NCBI GenBank assembly: GCA_965214205.1 | Contig: OZ243941.1 | Coordinates: 496,001-560,000, forward strand | Source: G963663315 sp965214205 | GTDB taxonomy: Bacteria > Pseudomonadota > Gammaproteobacteria > Arenicellales > Poriferihabitantaceae | DNA: 64,000 nucleotides | Direction: 5' to 3' | In this document: in pieces, positions 53,631 to 63,991 of the stretch | How the letters are laid out: every line of letters begins with the position of its first letter | How positions within the stretch are numbered: the stretch's first letter is position 1 | Made by a program: the position numbers and the translations under genes | The notes under the pieces: generated by a model | Told to the model about the DNA's origin: nothing | The model's input: the letters and a program-made list of their open reading frames with translations, nothing else | The model's database searches: none

Positions 53631-54461
53631 ATGGCGCGCACGGTTACAAGCAAGCGGAAGGTCGTCAACACCGCCGTCGCCTGGGGGATCGGCCTGCTGA
53701 TCTTCTTCCCGGTACTGTGGACCATCCTGACCAGCTTCAAGACCGAGTCACAGGCAATTGCCGACCCGCCGGTCTTCCTGTTCTTCGACTGGACGCTGGA
53801 GAATTATGCGATCGTGCAGGAGCGTTCGGACTATATGCGCTATCTCTGGAACTCGGTGATCATCGCCGGCGCTTCCACGCTGCTCGGCATCCTCATCGCG
53901 ATTCCCGCCGCATGGTCCATGGCCTTCGTGCCATCGAAACGGACCAAGGACATCCTGCTCTGGATGCTTTCTACCAAGATGCTGCCGGCGGTGGGCGTCC
54001 TCTACCCGATCTACCTGATCTTCATCGAGCTCGGACTCCTCGACACGCGCTCCGGTCTTGTCATCATCATGATGCTGATCAACCTGCCGATCATCGTCTG
54101 GATGCTGTACACGTATTTCCGGGAAATTCCCGGCGAGATCCTGGAAGCCGCGCGAATGGACGGCGCATCACTGCGGGATGAAATCCTGTATGTGCTGACC
54201 CCCATGGCCGTTCCGGGTATCGCCTCAACCATACTGCTGAACTTCATCCTGGCCTGGAACGAGGCGTTCTGGACGCTGAACCTGACGGCGGCGAAGGCCG
54301 CTCCGCTGACCGCCTTCATCGCCAGCTATTCAAGCCCCGAGGGTCTGTTCTACGCCAAGCTGAGCGCGGCATCAACAATGGCCATCGCGCCAATCCTGAT
54401 CCTGGGATGGTTCAGCCAGAAACAACTTGTCCGCGGCCTGACTTTCGGCGCGGTGAAGTGA
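53631..54461 (+). CDS. smoG: Polyol ABC transporter permease (SmoG-like)
   Basis: A 276-residue six-helix permease of the MalG type. The EAA loop is EILEAARMDGASLRDEILYVLTPM, and the ending KQLVRGLTFGAVK is the standard MalG-family C-terminus. It begins 10 bp after the previous permease. Confidence 0.93.
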   Translation: MARTVTSKRKVVNTAVAWGIGLLIFFPVLWTILTSFKTESQAIADPPVFLFFDWTLENYAIVQERSDYMRYLWNSVIIAGASTLLGILIAIPAAWSMAFVPSKRTKDILLWMLSTKMLPAVGVLYPIYLIFIELGLLDTRSGLVIIMMLINLPIIVWMLYTYFREIPGEILEAARMDGASLRDEILYVLTPMAVPGIASTILLNFILAWNEAFWTLNLTAAKAAPLTAFIASYSSPEGLFYAKLSAASTMAIAPILILGWFSQKQLVRGLTFGAVK

Positions 54462-54471
54462 GGATAGAGAG

Positions 54472-55472
<1,001 letters not shown>

Positions 55473-55476
<4 letters not shown>

Positions 55477-56969
55477 AGATGATCCGTCTATCGAACGCCA
55501 CGTTGAGCGACCTGCCGGAAACGATTGCCCGGCCAGGCTATGACCGGACATCCCTGACCCCGGGGATCATTCATGTCGGGGTCGGAAATTTCCACCGGGC
55601 GCACCAGGCGTGGTACCTGCATCGGCTGCTGCAGCTGGGTCTCAACCACGATTGGGCGATCATTGGCGCCGGTATCCGCCCCTACGATGCCGCGCAACGA
55701 AGGAAGCTCATGAAGCAGGATTGCCTGTCGACGCTGATTGAACTGGATTCATCAGGCACATCGGCAGAGGTGATTGGCGCAATGATTGACTATATTCCAG
55801 TCGAGGAGGGGAACGCCACCCTGATCCGCCGGATGACAGATCCGGCGATCCGGATTGTTGAGCTGACGGTGACCGAAGGAGGCTACTACGTTGATCCCGC
55901 GACCAATGGTTTCGACACGGCGCATCCCGACATACTGCACGACGCCGCTAATCCGCACCGTCCGCGCACCGTGTTTGGCGCGATGATTGCCGCTCTCAGG
56001 TGCAGACGCGATCAGGGTATCGGCCCGTTCACTGGCCAGAGTTGCGACAACCTCATGGGCAATGGCGCGGCGCTCCGCCGGACCCTGGTTTCACTCGCGC
56101 GGGCAACCGACCCAGACCTTGCCAGGTGGATTGACTCGAATTGCACGTTCCCGAACTCAATGGTCGACTGCATCGTGCCCGCCACCGGCCCGGACGAACT
56201 GGCGCTGGCGCTCCAATTCGGCATTGACGATCTGGTTCCCGTCACGCATGAAAGCTTCCGCCAGTGGGTCATCGAGGATGACTTCTGCGCCGGGCGTCCA
56301 GACTGGGATCGGGTCGGCGTTACTTTTTCGGACAGGGTCCATGACCATGAGGTGATGAAGATCCGCATCCTGAATGCCGGCCACCAGATCATTGCCAATG
56401 CCGGCGAAATCCTGTCCATCGAAACCATCTCGGACTGCATGACACAGCCCCTGATTCGGGACCTGTTCTGCAAGGTGCAGCGTGAGGAGATCCTTCCCCA
56501 TGTAAAATCGGTTCCGAATCTCGCGAAAGAAGACTACCTGGATCGGGCCCGTCGGAGATTTTCCAACACCGCTATCGCCGATACGACACGGCGCGTTGCC
56601 TGCGAGGGCTCGGCACGCCATACGGGCTTTATTCTGCCGATCCTGCGTGACGGACTTGGCGCCGGCACACCGATCGAGGGACTCGCGCTGGTCGAGGCAT
56701 TGTGGGCGCGAATGTGTGTGGGGCGACGAGAGGACGGCACCGTCATCGAGCCGAATGATCCGTTCTGGGATACCCTTCTGGAGACGGCGAATGCGGCGCG
56801 AGAACATCCGCGCGCCTGGCTGGAACAACGCCAGTTCTACGGTGACCTGGTGGAGGCGCCCCGTTTCGTTGATGCCTTCGAACGCTGGCTCAACAGGATC
56901 TGGTCGGATGGGTGCGAGGCGACCCTGCAGGCCTATGCGGCCGCCAGGCCGGCACGTTCATGCAACTGA
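55473..56969 (+). CDS. mtlK: Mannitol 2-dehydrogenase-type polyol dehydrogenase
   Basis: A 498-residue long-chain dehydrogenase of the polyol-specific family. The NAD site begins HVGVGNFHRAHQAWYLH, and the K-x4-N-x2-H catalytic block is seen as KIRILNAGHQII. It oxidises mannitol, arabinitol or sorbitol to the ketose. The GTG at 55473 overlaps the ATPase stop (GTGA); ATG 55479 is an alternative. The product of mannitol oxidation, fructose, is the substrate of the next gene. Confidence 0.92.
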
Positions 56970-56991
56970 CCCACTCTTTCGAGGCGCCCGC

Positions 56992-57924
56992 ATGTTTCTG
57001 AGCTGCGGCGAAGCGCTCTATGACCTCTTCCTTTCAGCCGAAGCGGACAGCAGCGTCACTTTCGATGCACGCATCGGCGGCTCGCCCTTCAACGTCGCGG
57101 TCGGTCTCTCCCGCCTGGGGCGTGGCGCCGCCCTGTTCACCGGCATCTCCAGCGACCCCTTGGGCCGTCGGCTGGAACAAGCACTGGAGAACGAGGGGGT
57201 GAAAACCGATTATCTCGTCAGAAAACAAAACTCGACAACCCTGGCATTGGTTACCCTGGGGTCCGGGGGCACCCCTCATTACAGCTTCTACGGCCACGAT
57301 GCGGCCGACAGTTCGATTGCCGAAACGGACTTGCCTGAAATACCCCGGTCGGTGCCCGCCATACACTTCGGCTCATACTCCCTGGTGGTGGAGCCGACCG
57401 GCTCCTCGTTACTCCGGCTTGCCCGACGCCATTATGACGGCAGGTTGGTCTCGTTCGACCCCAATCTCCGCCTGAATGTCGAGCCGGACCTGGGCAAGTG
57501 GCGCGAGCGGGCCGAGGCCTTCACCGAGATCGCCGATCTGATCAAGGTGAGTGACGAGGATCTGGAACTGCTGTTCCCCGGCGACGAGATCGAAAGCTCG
57601 ATCCACCGCTGGAATTCCCGCGGGGCCCCTCTCATCGTGGTGACCCGAGGCGACGGTGGCGCCCTGGTTTCTCTCCGGGGAGAAGTCTTTGAAACCACCG
57701 GACGCCAAGTGGAGGTGATTGATACGGTAGGGGCCGGTGACAGTTTCCAGGCGGGGCTTCTTTGCGGACTGGATGAACTCGGCAAGGCAACGAAATCGGG
57801 TCTGTCCCGGATTTCGCTGGACGAATGCCGCCAGGTCGTGGATTTTGCCACAGCGGCGGCGGCAATCACCTGCACGCGCCGCGGCGCCGACCTGCCCCTT
57901 CGTTCCGAACTGCCGGATCTCTAG
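56992..57924 (+). CDS. PfkB-family carbohydrate kinase, probable fructokinase
   Basis: A 310-residue ribokinase-fold enzyme. It starts FLSCGEALYDLF, has IGGSPFNVAVGLSRLG (substrate motif) and VIDTVGAGDSFQAGLL with the catalytic aspartate. ATG 56992 is chosen after the dehydrogenase stop. It likely phosphorylates the fructose made by the dehydrogenase, leading into glycolysis. Confidence 0.88.
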   Translation: MFLSCGEALYDLFLSAEADSSVTFDARIGGSPFNVAVGLSRLGRGAALFTGISSDPLGRRLEQALENEGVKTDYLVRKQNSTTLALVTLGSGGTPHYSFYGHDAADSSIAETDLPEIPRSVPAIHFGSYSLVVEPTGSSLLRLARRHYDGRLVSFDPNLRLNVEPDLGKWRERAEAFTEIADLIKVSDEDLELLFPGDEIESSIHRWNSRGAPLIVVTRGDGGALVSLRGEVFETTGRQVEVIDTVGAGDSFQAGLLCGLDELGKATKSGLSRISLDECRQVVDFATAAAAITCTRRGADLPLRSELPDL

Positions 57925-57938
57925 TATACTCAGGCGCC

Positions 57939-59147
57939 ATGCCACCCTTATCGAATATGCGAAACGGAGAGTCGATCGGGCTCAGAGCCTTCAACGAGCG
58001 TTTGATGATCACTGCCATACGGCAGGCAAGCGCGCTGTCAAAAGCGGAAATCGCACGCGCCACCGGACTCAGCGGCCAGGCCGCGACTGTGATCGTCAAT
58101 TCGCTGCTTGACGAGGGACTTCTGGTCAAGCGCGAGAAGGTTCGGGGCAGAGTGGGTAAACCTTTCACTCCGGTCGCGCTCAACCCCGAAGGCGCCTTTT
58201 CCCTGGGTGTCAAGATTGGGCGCCGCAGCCTCGAGGCTCTTCTCGTCGATTTCTGTGGCAGCATCGTGGCTTCCCGGTCAACATCCTATCACGCCCCGCT
58301 CCCGTCGCAGACCATGGCCATGGCGACGGACATTACTCTGGAACTCGTGAGCTCCCTGAAGCGCGACCTGCGTGCCCGCATCGTCGGCCTCGGTGTCGCG
58401 ATGCCCTGGGTTCTGCATGAATGGTCGGATGTCCTGAGTCTGGAACGCGAGGCGATCGCCGCATGGCGCGAGATCGATGTCGCCGCCGAACTCGAAGCGG
58501 CGACCGGCCTTTCGGTGTCGCTGTACAACGATGCCACAGCCGCTTGTGCCGCGGAGATGATTGCCGGCGATCAAATCAACCGGCGCAGCGCACTGTATAT
58601 CTACCTGGGCACCTTCGTCGGGGGCGGCGTTGTCATCAATAGCCACCTCTACCGGGGCGAACAGCTCAATGCGGGCGCCCTGGGTTCGATGCCGACCGGC
58701 GACACGGATGGAGTCGAAAAACCGCAACAGCTCATTCACCGGGCATCGGTCATTGATCTGGAGCGAGCGCTGGTCGCCGCCGGTTTCGACGAATCAGAAA
58801 TGCTGAACCCCATTGGAACACGGGATCCCGAGGAGGTTTTCTCTACCTGGCTGAATCGGGCAGTAGAAGCCCTGTCTCGTGCGGTGGTGTCGGCAATGAG
58901 TGTCGTTGACTTTGAGGCGGTGATCATTGATGGACTTCTGCGCCCCGACTGGCGTCGCCGCGTGGTCGATGGAGTGGCTGGCGCCTACGGCAAGTTCGAT
59001 TGCACGGGCCTTTCGCCTATTGAGATCGCAACAGGCTCCATCGGACCGAAGGCGCGTGTCCTCGGGGCGGCGCTGCTGCCACTCATCAGGAGGTTCTCAC
59101 CGGACACGGAACTACTGACCTCGCACAAGACAACCCGACCAACCTGA
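57939..59147 (+). CDS. ROK-family transcriptional regulator
   Basis: About 402 residues: an N-terminal winged helix (SKAEIARATGLSGQAATVIVNSLLDEGLL) and a C-terminal ROK sugar-sensing domain (LGVAMPWVLHEW, LYIYLGTFVGGGVVINSHLYRG). The usual ROK zinc motif is not evident. It is probably the repressor of the polyol operon, acting at the palindrome overlapping the smoE promoter. The start at ATG 57939 is likely; a second ATG lies at 57957. Confidence 0.85.
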   Translation: MPPLSNMRNGESIGLRAFNERLMITAIRQASALSKAEIARATGLSGQAATVIVNSLLDEGLLVKREKVRGRVGKPFTPVALNPEGAFSLGVKIGRRSLEALLVDFCGSIVASRSTSYHAPLPSQTMAMATDITLELVSSLKRDLRARIVGLGVAMPWVLHEWSDVLSLEREAIAAWREIDVAAELEAATGLSVSLYNDATAACAAEMIAGDQINRRSALYIYLGTFVGGGVVINSHLYRGEQLNAGALGSMPTGDTDGVEKPQQLIHRASVIDLERALVAAGFDESEMLNPIGTRDPEEVFSTWLNRAVEALSRAVVSAMSVVDFEAVIIDGLLRPDWRRRVVDGVAGAYGKFDCTGLSPIEIATGSIGPKARVLGAALLPLIRRFSPDTELLTSHKTTRPT

Positions 59148-59164
59148 TCCGGAAAAACACTGCA

Positions 59165-59785
59165 ATGATTAATCTATATACCTGGAGCACCCCGAATGGA
59201 CGCAAGGTGTCCATCATGCTTGAAGAAATCGGCCTGCCCTACCGGGTTCACCCGATCGACATCGGCAAGAATGATCAATTCGATGAGTATTTTCTGGAGA
59301 TCAGCCCGAACAACAAGATTCCGGCTATCGTCGATGAGGAAAATGGCCTGAGCATGATGGAGTCAGGCGCGATCCTGATTTATCTGGCGGACAAAACCGG
59401 GATGCTGATGCCGGAAAACAAGCGCTGGCAAGTTCTGGAATGGCTGATGTTCCAGATGGGCGGCTTCGGCCCGATGCTTGGCCAGGCCCATCACTTCCTG
59501 CACTTCAAGGCCGGAATCAGCGAATACGCTGAGAAAAGATACAAGATCGAAGCCCAGCGCCTCTATGCCGTACTCGACGACCACTTGGAAGAAAATGAAT
59601 ATGTCGCCGGCGATTACTCAATCGCCGACATCGCATTGTGGCCCTGGGCCTCCAGGTTTGACTGGCAGCGGGTCGATATGGACGACTTCCCGAGCGTGAA
59701 ACGCTGGTACACCGAAATTGCCGCGCGCCCGGCCGTACAAAAAGGTTACCGTATCCCGGTTGATACGGAAGTGCCGATGCCCTGA
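59165..59785 (+). CDS. Glutathione S-transferase
   Basis: A 206-residue transferase. The N-terminal domain YTWSTPNGRKVSIMLEEIGLPYRVHPIDIGKNDQF and the GSH site ISPNNKIPAIVD and MMESGAILIYLADK are typical, with a helical domain ending ADIALWPWASRFDW. It resembles the shorter members of the YghU/YfcG group and so is a second disulfide-reductase-like protein in the window. It follows the ROK gene by 17 bp. Confidence 0.9.
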   Translation: MINLYTWSTPNGRKVSIMLEEIGLPYRVHPIDIGKNDQFDEYFLEISPNNKIPAIVDEENGLSMMESGAILIYLADKTGMLMPENKRWQVLEWLMFQMGGFGPMLGQAHHFLHFKAGISEYAEKRYKIEAQRLYAVLDDHLEENEYVAGDYSIADIALWPWASRFDWQRVDMDDFPSVKRWYTEIAARPAVQKGYRIPVDTEVPMP

Positions 59786-59786
59786 T

Positions 59787-59825
59787 CAGTGTCCGGGGTT
59801 CAGTGTCCGGGGTTCAGTGTCCGGG
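59787..59825. repeat. 14-bp tandem repeat at the end of the formylglycine-enzyme-like gene
   Basis: The unit TCAGTGTCCGGGGT occurs three times in a row (last copy diverging at the end). It overlaps the stop codon of the leftward gene, whose last residues TLNPGH are encoded by it. It is a short tandem array prone to length change. Confidence 0.7.
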
Positions 59826-60672
59826 CGACACGAAACCCGAAACTGGGATAGCGCAGGTCATACCTGAACCAGAAACGGTGCGCCGAACGCAGCTCCCTCG
59901 AACTATTGTACCAGGCGCCGCCTCGCAGAGCCCGGACAGGGCAGGCTTCGCCCGGATTTGCCGGAGCCTCAACCGGCACAGTCGCATAACTGTCATGCCA
60001 GCAATCCTCCACCCATTCCCAGGCATTTCCATAAACATCGTAAAGGCCAAACGGGTTCGCGGGGAAGGTTCCGACTTCAAGCGTTTTTTTGTGGGCGGCG
60101 CCTGCTGAAGAGCCATTGTAAGTGCGGTTGCCATTAAAATTCGCCTGGTCCGTGGTCAGTTGGTCGCCGGTATAAAAAGCCGTCGTCGTACCCGCGCGCG
60201 CCGCATACTCCCATTCTGCTTCACTCAATAATCTATAGTCATGGCCCGTCCGGGCGCTCAGCCAATGGAGCCAGGATTGGGTATCCTCCCAGGACAGATT
60301 GATCACAGGGCGAAGACCACGCCCCCAACCGGCATCATTGGGTCGATAACCATTGCATCCACCGGAAGCGACACAGGCATCCCACTCCCTGAACGTCACC
60401 TCGTACACGCCTACCGCAAAATCATCCGCAATCGTCACCTCCCGTGCCGGGCCTTCGTTCACATACCGGCCCGGCTCGGACGCCGCCGACCCCATGATGA
60501 ATGAACCGGCGGGAACCACCACCATCTCAGGACACTGGGCACAATCCCTGAATGTCATGCCCGCCGTCAATTGATCTGCCTGCTGCCCGGATTCGGTTGC
60601 CGCCGCCCGCAGAGAGACCGCCGCAACCAGTGTCAGCGCCCATACCATGCTCCAGATGAGCTTTCGATTCAT
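59800..60672 (-). CDS. Secreted SUMF1/formylglycine-generating-enzyme fold protein without the catalytic cysteines
   Basis: A 290-residue protein with an N-terminal signal peptide (through AAATES). The fold is recognised by MVVVPAGSFIMGS, PAREVTIADDFAVGVYEVTFREWDAC, RLLSEAEWEYAARAG, and ALRGGAWYNSSRELRSAHRFWFRYD...GFRVART. The two active cysteines of true formylglycine-generating enzymes, in the GGSxxCxxxxC region, are replaced here (GGAWYNSSREL). It is therefore a C-type-lectin-like SUMF1 domain with probable binding or other catalytic function. No sulfatase is near. Confidence 0.85.
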   Translation of the reverse strand: MNRKLIWSMVWALTLVAAVSLRAAATESGQQADQLTAGMTFRDCAQCPEMVVVPAGSFIMGSAASEPGRYVNEGPAREVTIADDFAVGVYEVTFREWDACVASGGCNGYRPNDAGWGRGLRPVINLSWEDTQSWLHWLSARTGHDYRLLSEAEWEYAARAGTTTAFYTGDQLTTDQANFNGNRTYNGSSAGAAHKKTLEVGTFPANPFGLYDVYGNAWEWVEDCWHDSYATVPVEAPANPGEACPVRALRGGAWYNSSRELRSAHRFWFRYDLRYPSFGFRVARTLNPGH

Positions 60673-60775
60673 GATCTTTTACCCTTGCGACCGAATTACA
60701 GTTATTATACCCCGGCGATTGCAATACAAAATCTCCCGGGCTGCATTTTCCTAACCCCGAAACCGATATAGACCT

Positions 60776-61417
60776 GTGAACAAGACCGACCTTGACAAAA
60801 TCGAATCCCGCACCCTGGACCATTACGACAATAACGCGGCCTCGTTTTTTGCGGGCACCATTGATCATGACGTAACCCAGAACTATGCCGCGTTCCTGGC
60901 CCCGTTCCGCGCGGGGCAGAAGCTCGATATCCTCGATTTCGGTTGCGGCCCCGGTCGGGATCTCAAATATTTTCATGAACTTGGGCACAGGCCAGTCGGA
61001 CTCGACGGCAGCATCGAATTCTGCAAAATGGCCCGACAATATTCCGGTTGCGAGGCGCTGCATCAAAGTTTCCTGAATTTATCGCTGCCGCCGCAAACCT
61101 TCGATGGCATTTTCGCCAACGCCTCCCTGTTTCATGTGCCGGGCAGTGAACTGCCCGCTGTGCTGAACACGCTGCGCGACACCTTGAGGAATGGCGGTAT
61201 CCTGTTCATGTCCAATCCCCGCGGCAACGCCGAGGGCTGGTCCGGTGAGCGGTATGGCTGCTACATGGAATTCGAAGTGATCGGACCGCGCCTGCAGGCA
61301 GCGGGTTTTACGATATTGAACCATTACTACCGGCCTGCCGGGTTACCGATTGAGCGACAGCCCTGGCTGGCGATAGTCAGTCAGGCAGCCCCGGCAGACC
61401 CTGCCGAACAGAGCTAA
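60776..61417 (+). CDS. Class I SAM-dependent methyltransferase
   Basis: A 213-residue methyltransferase with motif I ILDFGCGPGRDLKYFHELG and VGLDGSIEFCKMA as motif II. DGIFANASLFHVPGSELPAVL is the motif IV region. The GTG start at 60776 is the first codon of the homology. Its target is unknown. It overlaps the leftward hypothetical gene by four bases at its end. Confidence 0.85.
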   Translation: MNKTDLDKIESRTLDHYDNNAASFFAGTIDHDVTQNYAAFLAPFRAGQKLDILDFGCGPGRDLKYFHELGHRPVGLDGSIEFCKMARQYSGCEALHQSFLNLSLPPQTFDGIFANASLFHVPGSELPAVLNTLRDTLRNGGILFMSNPRGNAEGWSGERYGCYMEFEVIGPRLQAAGFTILNHYYRPAGLPIERQPWLAIVSQAAPADPAEQS

Positions 61418-61965
61418 TCCAGCAGGGGCTTTATACCCTTTATCATCTGGTCCGCGGCATCCAGGGAGTCTATGTCGATGATTTGCTGGATGACCCACTT
61501 GTTGGTCTGGGATTGCCCCATGATCTCCTGTATCCGGTTCCCCAACAGTCTTCTGGCGGCATAACCCGGTTCATCGCCCTCAAATACTCCCTTGGCGTAT
61601 TCGTCGAATCGGGTATTGATGATGCAAAGAAAACCGGTGCGGTAGTCACCGCTTCCCATGACCTCCTCGACATTGCGCTGATATTGCCGGGCAACCTGTT
61701 CGACCAGTGTCGAGACATAAATTTGCCGTTGTTCATCATCCAGTCGTTGATGCGCCAGCCTGTCCGTGATATGGCTGAGAAAAATCAGATATTCCGCAAT
61801 GACCCTGGCTCGTTGATGATCCGATTCGTAGTCGAACTCCTCTTGATGCAGATTTTTAGCGAAATGCAACCCGACCTGCCAGACGATATAAGCGGCCGCA
61901 GTCGCATTGTCTTCCAATGTACGGGGGCTGGCTGTTCGCCATTTATTGCGGATACGCATAACCAT
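61414..61965 (-). CDS. Conserved-looking hypothetical protein
   Basis: A 183-residue soluble, helical, charged protein with no signal peptide or recognised motif. It contains RARVIAEYLIFLSHITDRLAHQRLDDEQRQIYV and IQEIMGQSQTNKWVIQQIIDID. No function can be assigned. It lies convergent with the methyltransferase gene. A smaller leftward gene ends upstream of it. Confidence 0.6.
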   Translation of the reverse strand: MVMRIRNKWRTASPRTLEDNATAAAYIVWQVGLHFAKNLHQEEFDYESDHQRARVIAEYLIFLSHITDRLAHQRLDDEQRQIYVSTLVEQVARQYQRNVEEVMGSGDYRTGFLCIINTRFDEYAKGVFEGDEPGYAARRLLGNRIQEIMGQSQTNKWVIQQIIDIDSLDAADQMIKGIKPLLD

Positions 61966-62055
61966 CGGCGTACCGGTTGCAAAAGGACCGGGTATGAATC
62001 AACAGGGCGCGCCGAATATCCTGGCCTGGGGCATCACACCGGTTGAGCTTGAGGA

Positions 62056-62259
62056 TTAACGTTTGGAACCCTGTTCCTGATGAGCGAGGTCAACCACCCG
62101 GGTCGCTTTTTCCGCGTAGATATTACGGTAGTTGTTCAGCGGATGATTTTCGTCGTCCATCCAGTAACTTTCCTGGCGCATGCCGGATTCCCGATCATAT
62201 TCTATGAATTTGCGTTGAAGTTCCAGCATTTCAGCAATCAACTTTTGTTTCTCACTCAT
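62056..62259 (-). CDS. Small hypothetical protein
   Basis: About 67 residues, beginning MSEKQKLIAEMLELQRKFIEYDRE and predicted to form a coiled coil at the N-terminus. The remainder contains YWMDDENHPLNNYR. No signal or membrane segment. ATG 62259 is chosen in preference to the upstream in-frame codon at 62292, which has no clear ribosome site. No function assigned. Confidence 0.55.
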   Translation of the reverse strand: MSEKQKLIAEMLELQRKFIEYDRESGMRQESYWMDDENHPLNNYRNIYAEKATRVVDLAHQEQGSKR

Positions 62260-62352
62260 AACGGCTCTTGACAGTGACAGATTGAAATCCATCTTACCAC
62301 GAAAAAACCCGGTTCCGGATATACCAGAATGGATATGGGTTTTCCTGAAAAC

Positions 62353-63123
62353 CTATTCACAGACCTTGCCGTCATTGTCGCCATCCGTCATGTAGGCGTA
62401 AGCCGGATGATCGCGTGACACGGGGGCTATACCGTGCGCCCGCGCTTCTTGACAGCTGATATGCCCGTTTTTGTTGTTGTCATACTGCACCAAAACAGCG
62501 GGGCGGCGACAGTCAAACACTTTCAGCGCCGTGCTGTCGCACTGGCTCAGAATAGATGACAGGGCCGCTTTCTCGCTGGCGTCAATGGTCAGGCTATAGG
62601 CCGAACGCACCGCAATGACGCGGGCCGCGAACCAGCAACGGTTGCGTGGTGGTTGCCACTCGCCGGCATCCTTGCCGGATTTCCCCCGGTTGACTGCCGG
62701 GGATGCCAGAGTCAGGTTACGCAGGTCTGATGCGAATTGGCTGCGTACCGCCGGGGATGCCGCGCACAAGCCGCTGTCGTGCGCTTCGCTGACGGCTACG
62801 ATATGCTCAATGTGGGTTTCATAAATGGATTCAAAGCAGGCTCCTGTATACGGTCCGTAAATGCCGCCCAACTGTTCGACGATCAGGGGCTCAATACCCT
62901 GTGAGTATGAATAGTGCCGGTTGCGTTCATAAGGACTGCATCTTTCCTCTCCGGCGACGGTGAGTTTATTCAACATCCGCATCGCCTCACCCACGTCGGC
63001 GCCAAAAACAGGCGAGCAGAACGCGAATAAAACAACGACGAATCCGGTCACCCGCAAAGTGGCGCATGCGTGAGACACACGCTCACCCGTGGACAACCGG
63101 ATAAACCCCAGGATACTGAACAT
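62353..63123 (-). CDS. Secreted HNH-type nuclease (DUF1524) with Excalibur domain
   Basis: Up to 256 residues with a signal peptide (hydrophobic VVVLFAFCSPVFGA). The HNH-like core has YETHIEHIVAVSEAHDSGLC and LTLASPAVNRGKSGKDAGEW, as in DUF1524 nucleases. The C-terminal DGDNDGKVCE block is an Excalibur calcium-binding domain. It may degrade extracellular nucleic acid. ATG 63123 or GTG 63078 could be the start; the latter gives a more standard signal peptide. Confidence 0.8.
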   Translation of the reverse strand: MFSILGFIRLSTGERVSHACATLRVTGFVVVLFAFCSPVFGADVGEAMRMLNKLTVAGEERCSPYERNRHYSYSQGIEPLIVEQLGGIYGPYTGACFESIYETHIEHIVAVSEAHDSGLCAASPAVRSQFASDLRNLTLASPAVNRGKSGKDAGEWQPPRNRCWFAARVIAVRSAYSLTIDASEKAALSSILSQCDSTALKVFDCRRPAVLVQYDNNKNGHISCQEARAHGIAPVSRDHPAYAYMTDGDNDGKVCE

Positions 63124-63211
63124 GCCGGGACTATAGCATGGCTGGCGCTATTGATCGGCATTGGCAACTGGTCCATATTCCGGGTATCCATTACTGACCC
63201 CGGAGAAAGGC

Positions 63212-63916
63212 ATGAACCCGCAAAAAGTAGCATTGATCACAGCAGGCGGCAGCGGAATGGGCGCCGAGGCCGCAAAACGATTGGCAGCCGATGGCTATTC
63301 CATCGGCATCCTGTCATCGTCCGGCAAGGGTCAGGCGCTGGCCGAACAACTCGGCGGCATTGGCGTCACCGGATCAAACCAGTCGGTCCAGGACTTGCAG
63401 CGGCTTGTCGATCTCGCCATGGAAACCTGGTCACGCATTGATGTTCTGGTGAACAGCGCTGGACACGGCCCCAGGGACTCGGCGCTGGACTTGACCGATG
63501 AGCAATGGCACGCGGGCATGGAAGTTTATTTTCTGAACGCTGTCCGTGCCGCTCGATTGGTCACGCCGATCATGCAAAAGCAAAAATCCGGTGTGATTAT
63601 CAATATTTCAACCTTTGCAGCATTTGAGCCTGATCCGGTTTTCCCCACTTCCGGTGTATTCAGAGCGGGACTTGCAGCCTTTACCAAGCTGTTTGCCGAC
63701 CAGTACGCAGCAGAAAATATTCGCATGAACAATGTTCTGCCCGGCTTCATCGACAGCTTGCCGGAAAAACAGGAGTTCCGTAACCGCATCCCCATGGGGC
63801 GTTATGGCAAGTCCGAAGAGATCGCAGCCACAATAGCCTTCCTGGCGTCTCCGGGCGGCGGATACATTACCGGGCAGAACATCCGTGTCGACGGCGGCAT
63901 TACCCGGTCCGTGTGA
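63212..63916 (+). CDS. Short-chain dehydrogenase/reductase
   Basis: A 234-residue classical short-chain dehydrogenase, with TAGGSGMGAEAAKRL as the nucleotide motif, NSAG, INISTFAAF for the serine and the C-terminal GGGYITGQNIRVDGGITRSV. The usual catalytic tyrosine-x3-lysine is altered: the equivalent block reads TSGVFRAGLAAF, with no tyrosine or lysine. Catalysis may therefore differ. ATG 63212 has a GGAGAAAGG ribosome site. Substrate unknown. Confidence 0.8.
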   Translation: MNPQKVALITAGGSGMGAEAAKRLAADGYSIGILSSSGKGQALAEQLGGIGVTGSNQSVQDLQRLVDLAMETWSRIDVLVNSAGHGPRDSALDLTDEQWHAGMEVYFLNAVRAARLVTPIMQKQKSGVIINISTFAAFEPDPVFPTSGVFRAGLAAFTKLFADQYAAENIRMNNVLPGFIDSLPEKQEFRNRIPMGRYGKSEEIAATIAFLASPGGGYITGQNIRVDGGITRSV

Positions 63917-63950
63917 TTGGCGGAATAATTACCAACCCGTCATCGCATCA

Positions 63951-63991
63951 TTCCCCCTTGAGGGGGAATCCAATCCGCAAACGGATTGGAT
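63951..63991. repeat. Two adjoining palindromes at the window edge
   Basis: TTCCCCC-TTGA-GGGGGAA (63951-63968) and ATCCAATCCG-CAAA-CGGATTGGAT (63968-63991) are perfect hairpins sharing one base. They look like a REP-type element or terminator after the dehydrogenase gene. The right flank is cut off by the window end. Confidence 0.65.

Noticed and set aside
59800..60672. Sulfatase-activating formylglycine-generating enzyme
   Set aside because: Catalytic cysteines are absent and there is no sulfatase in the window.
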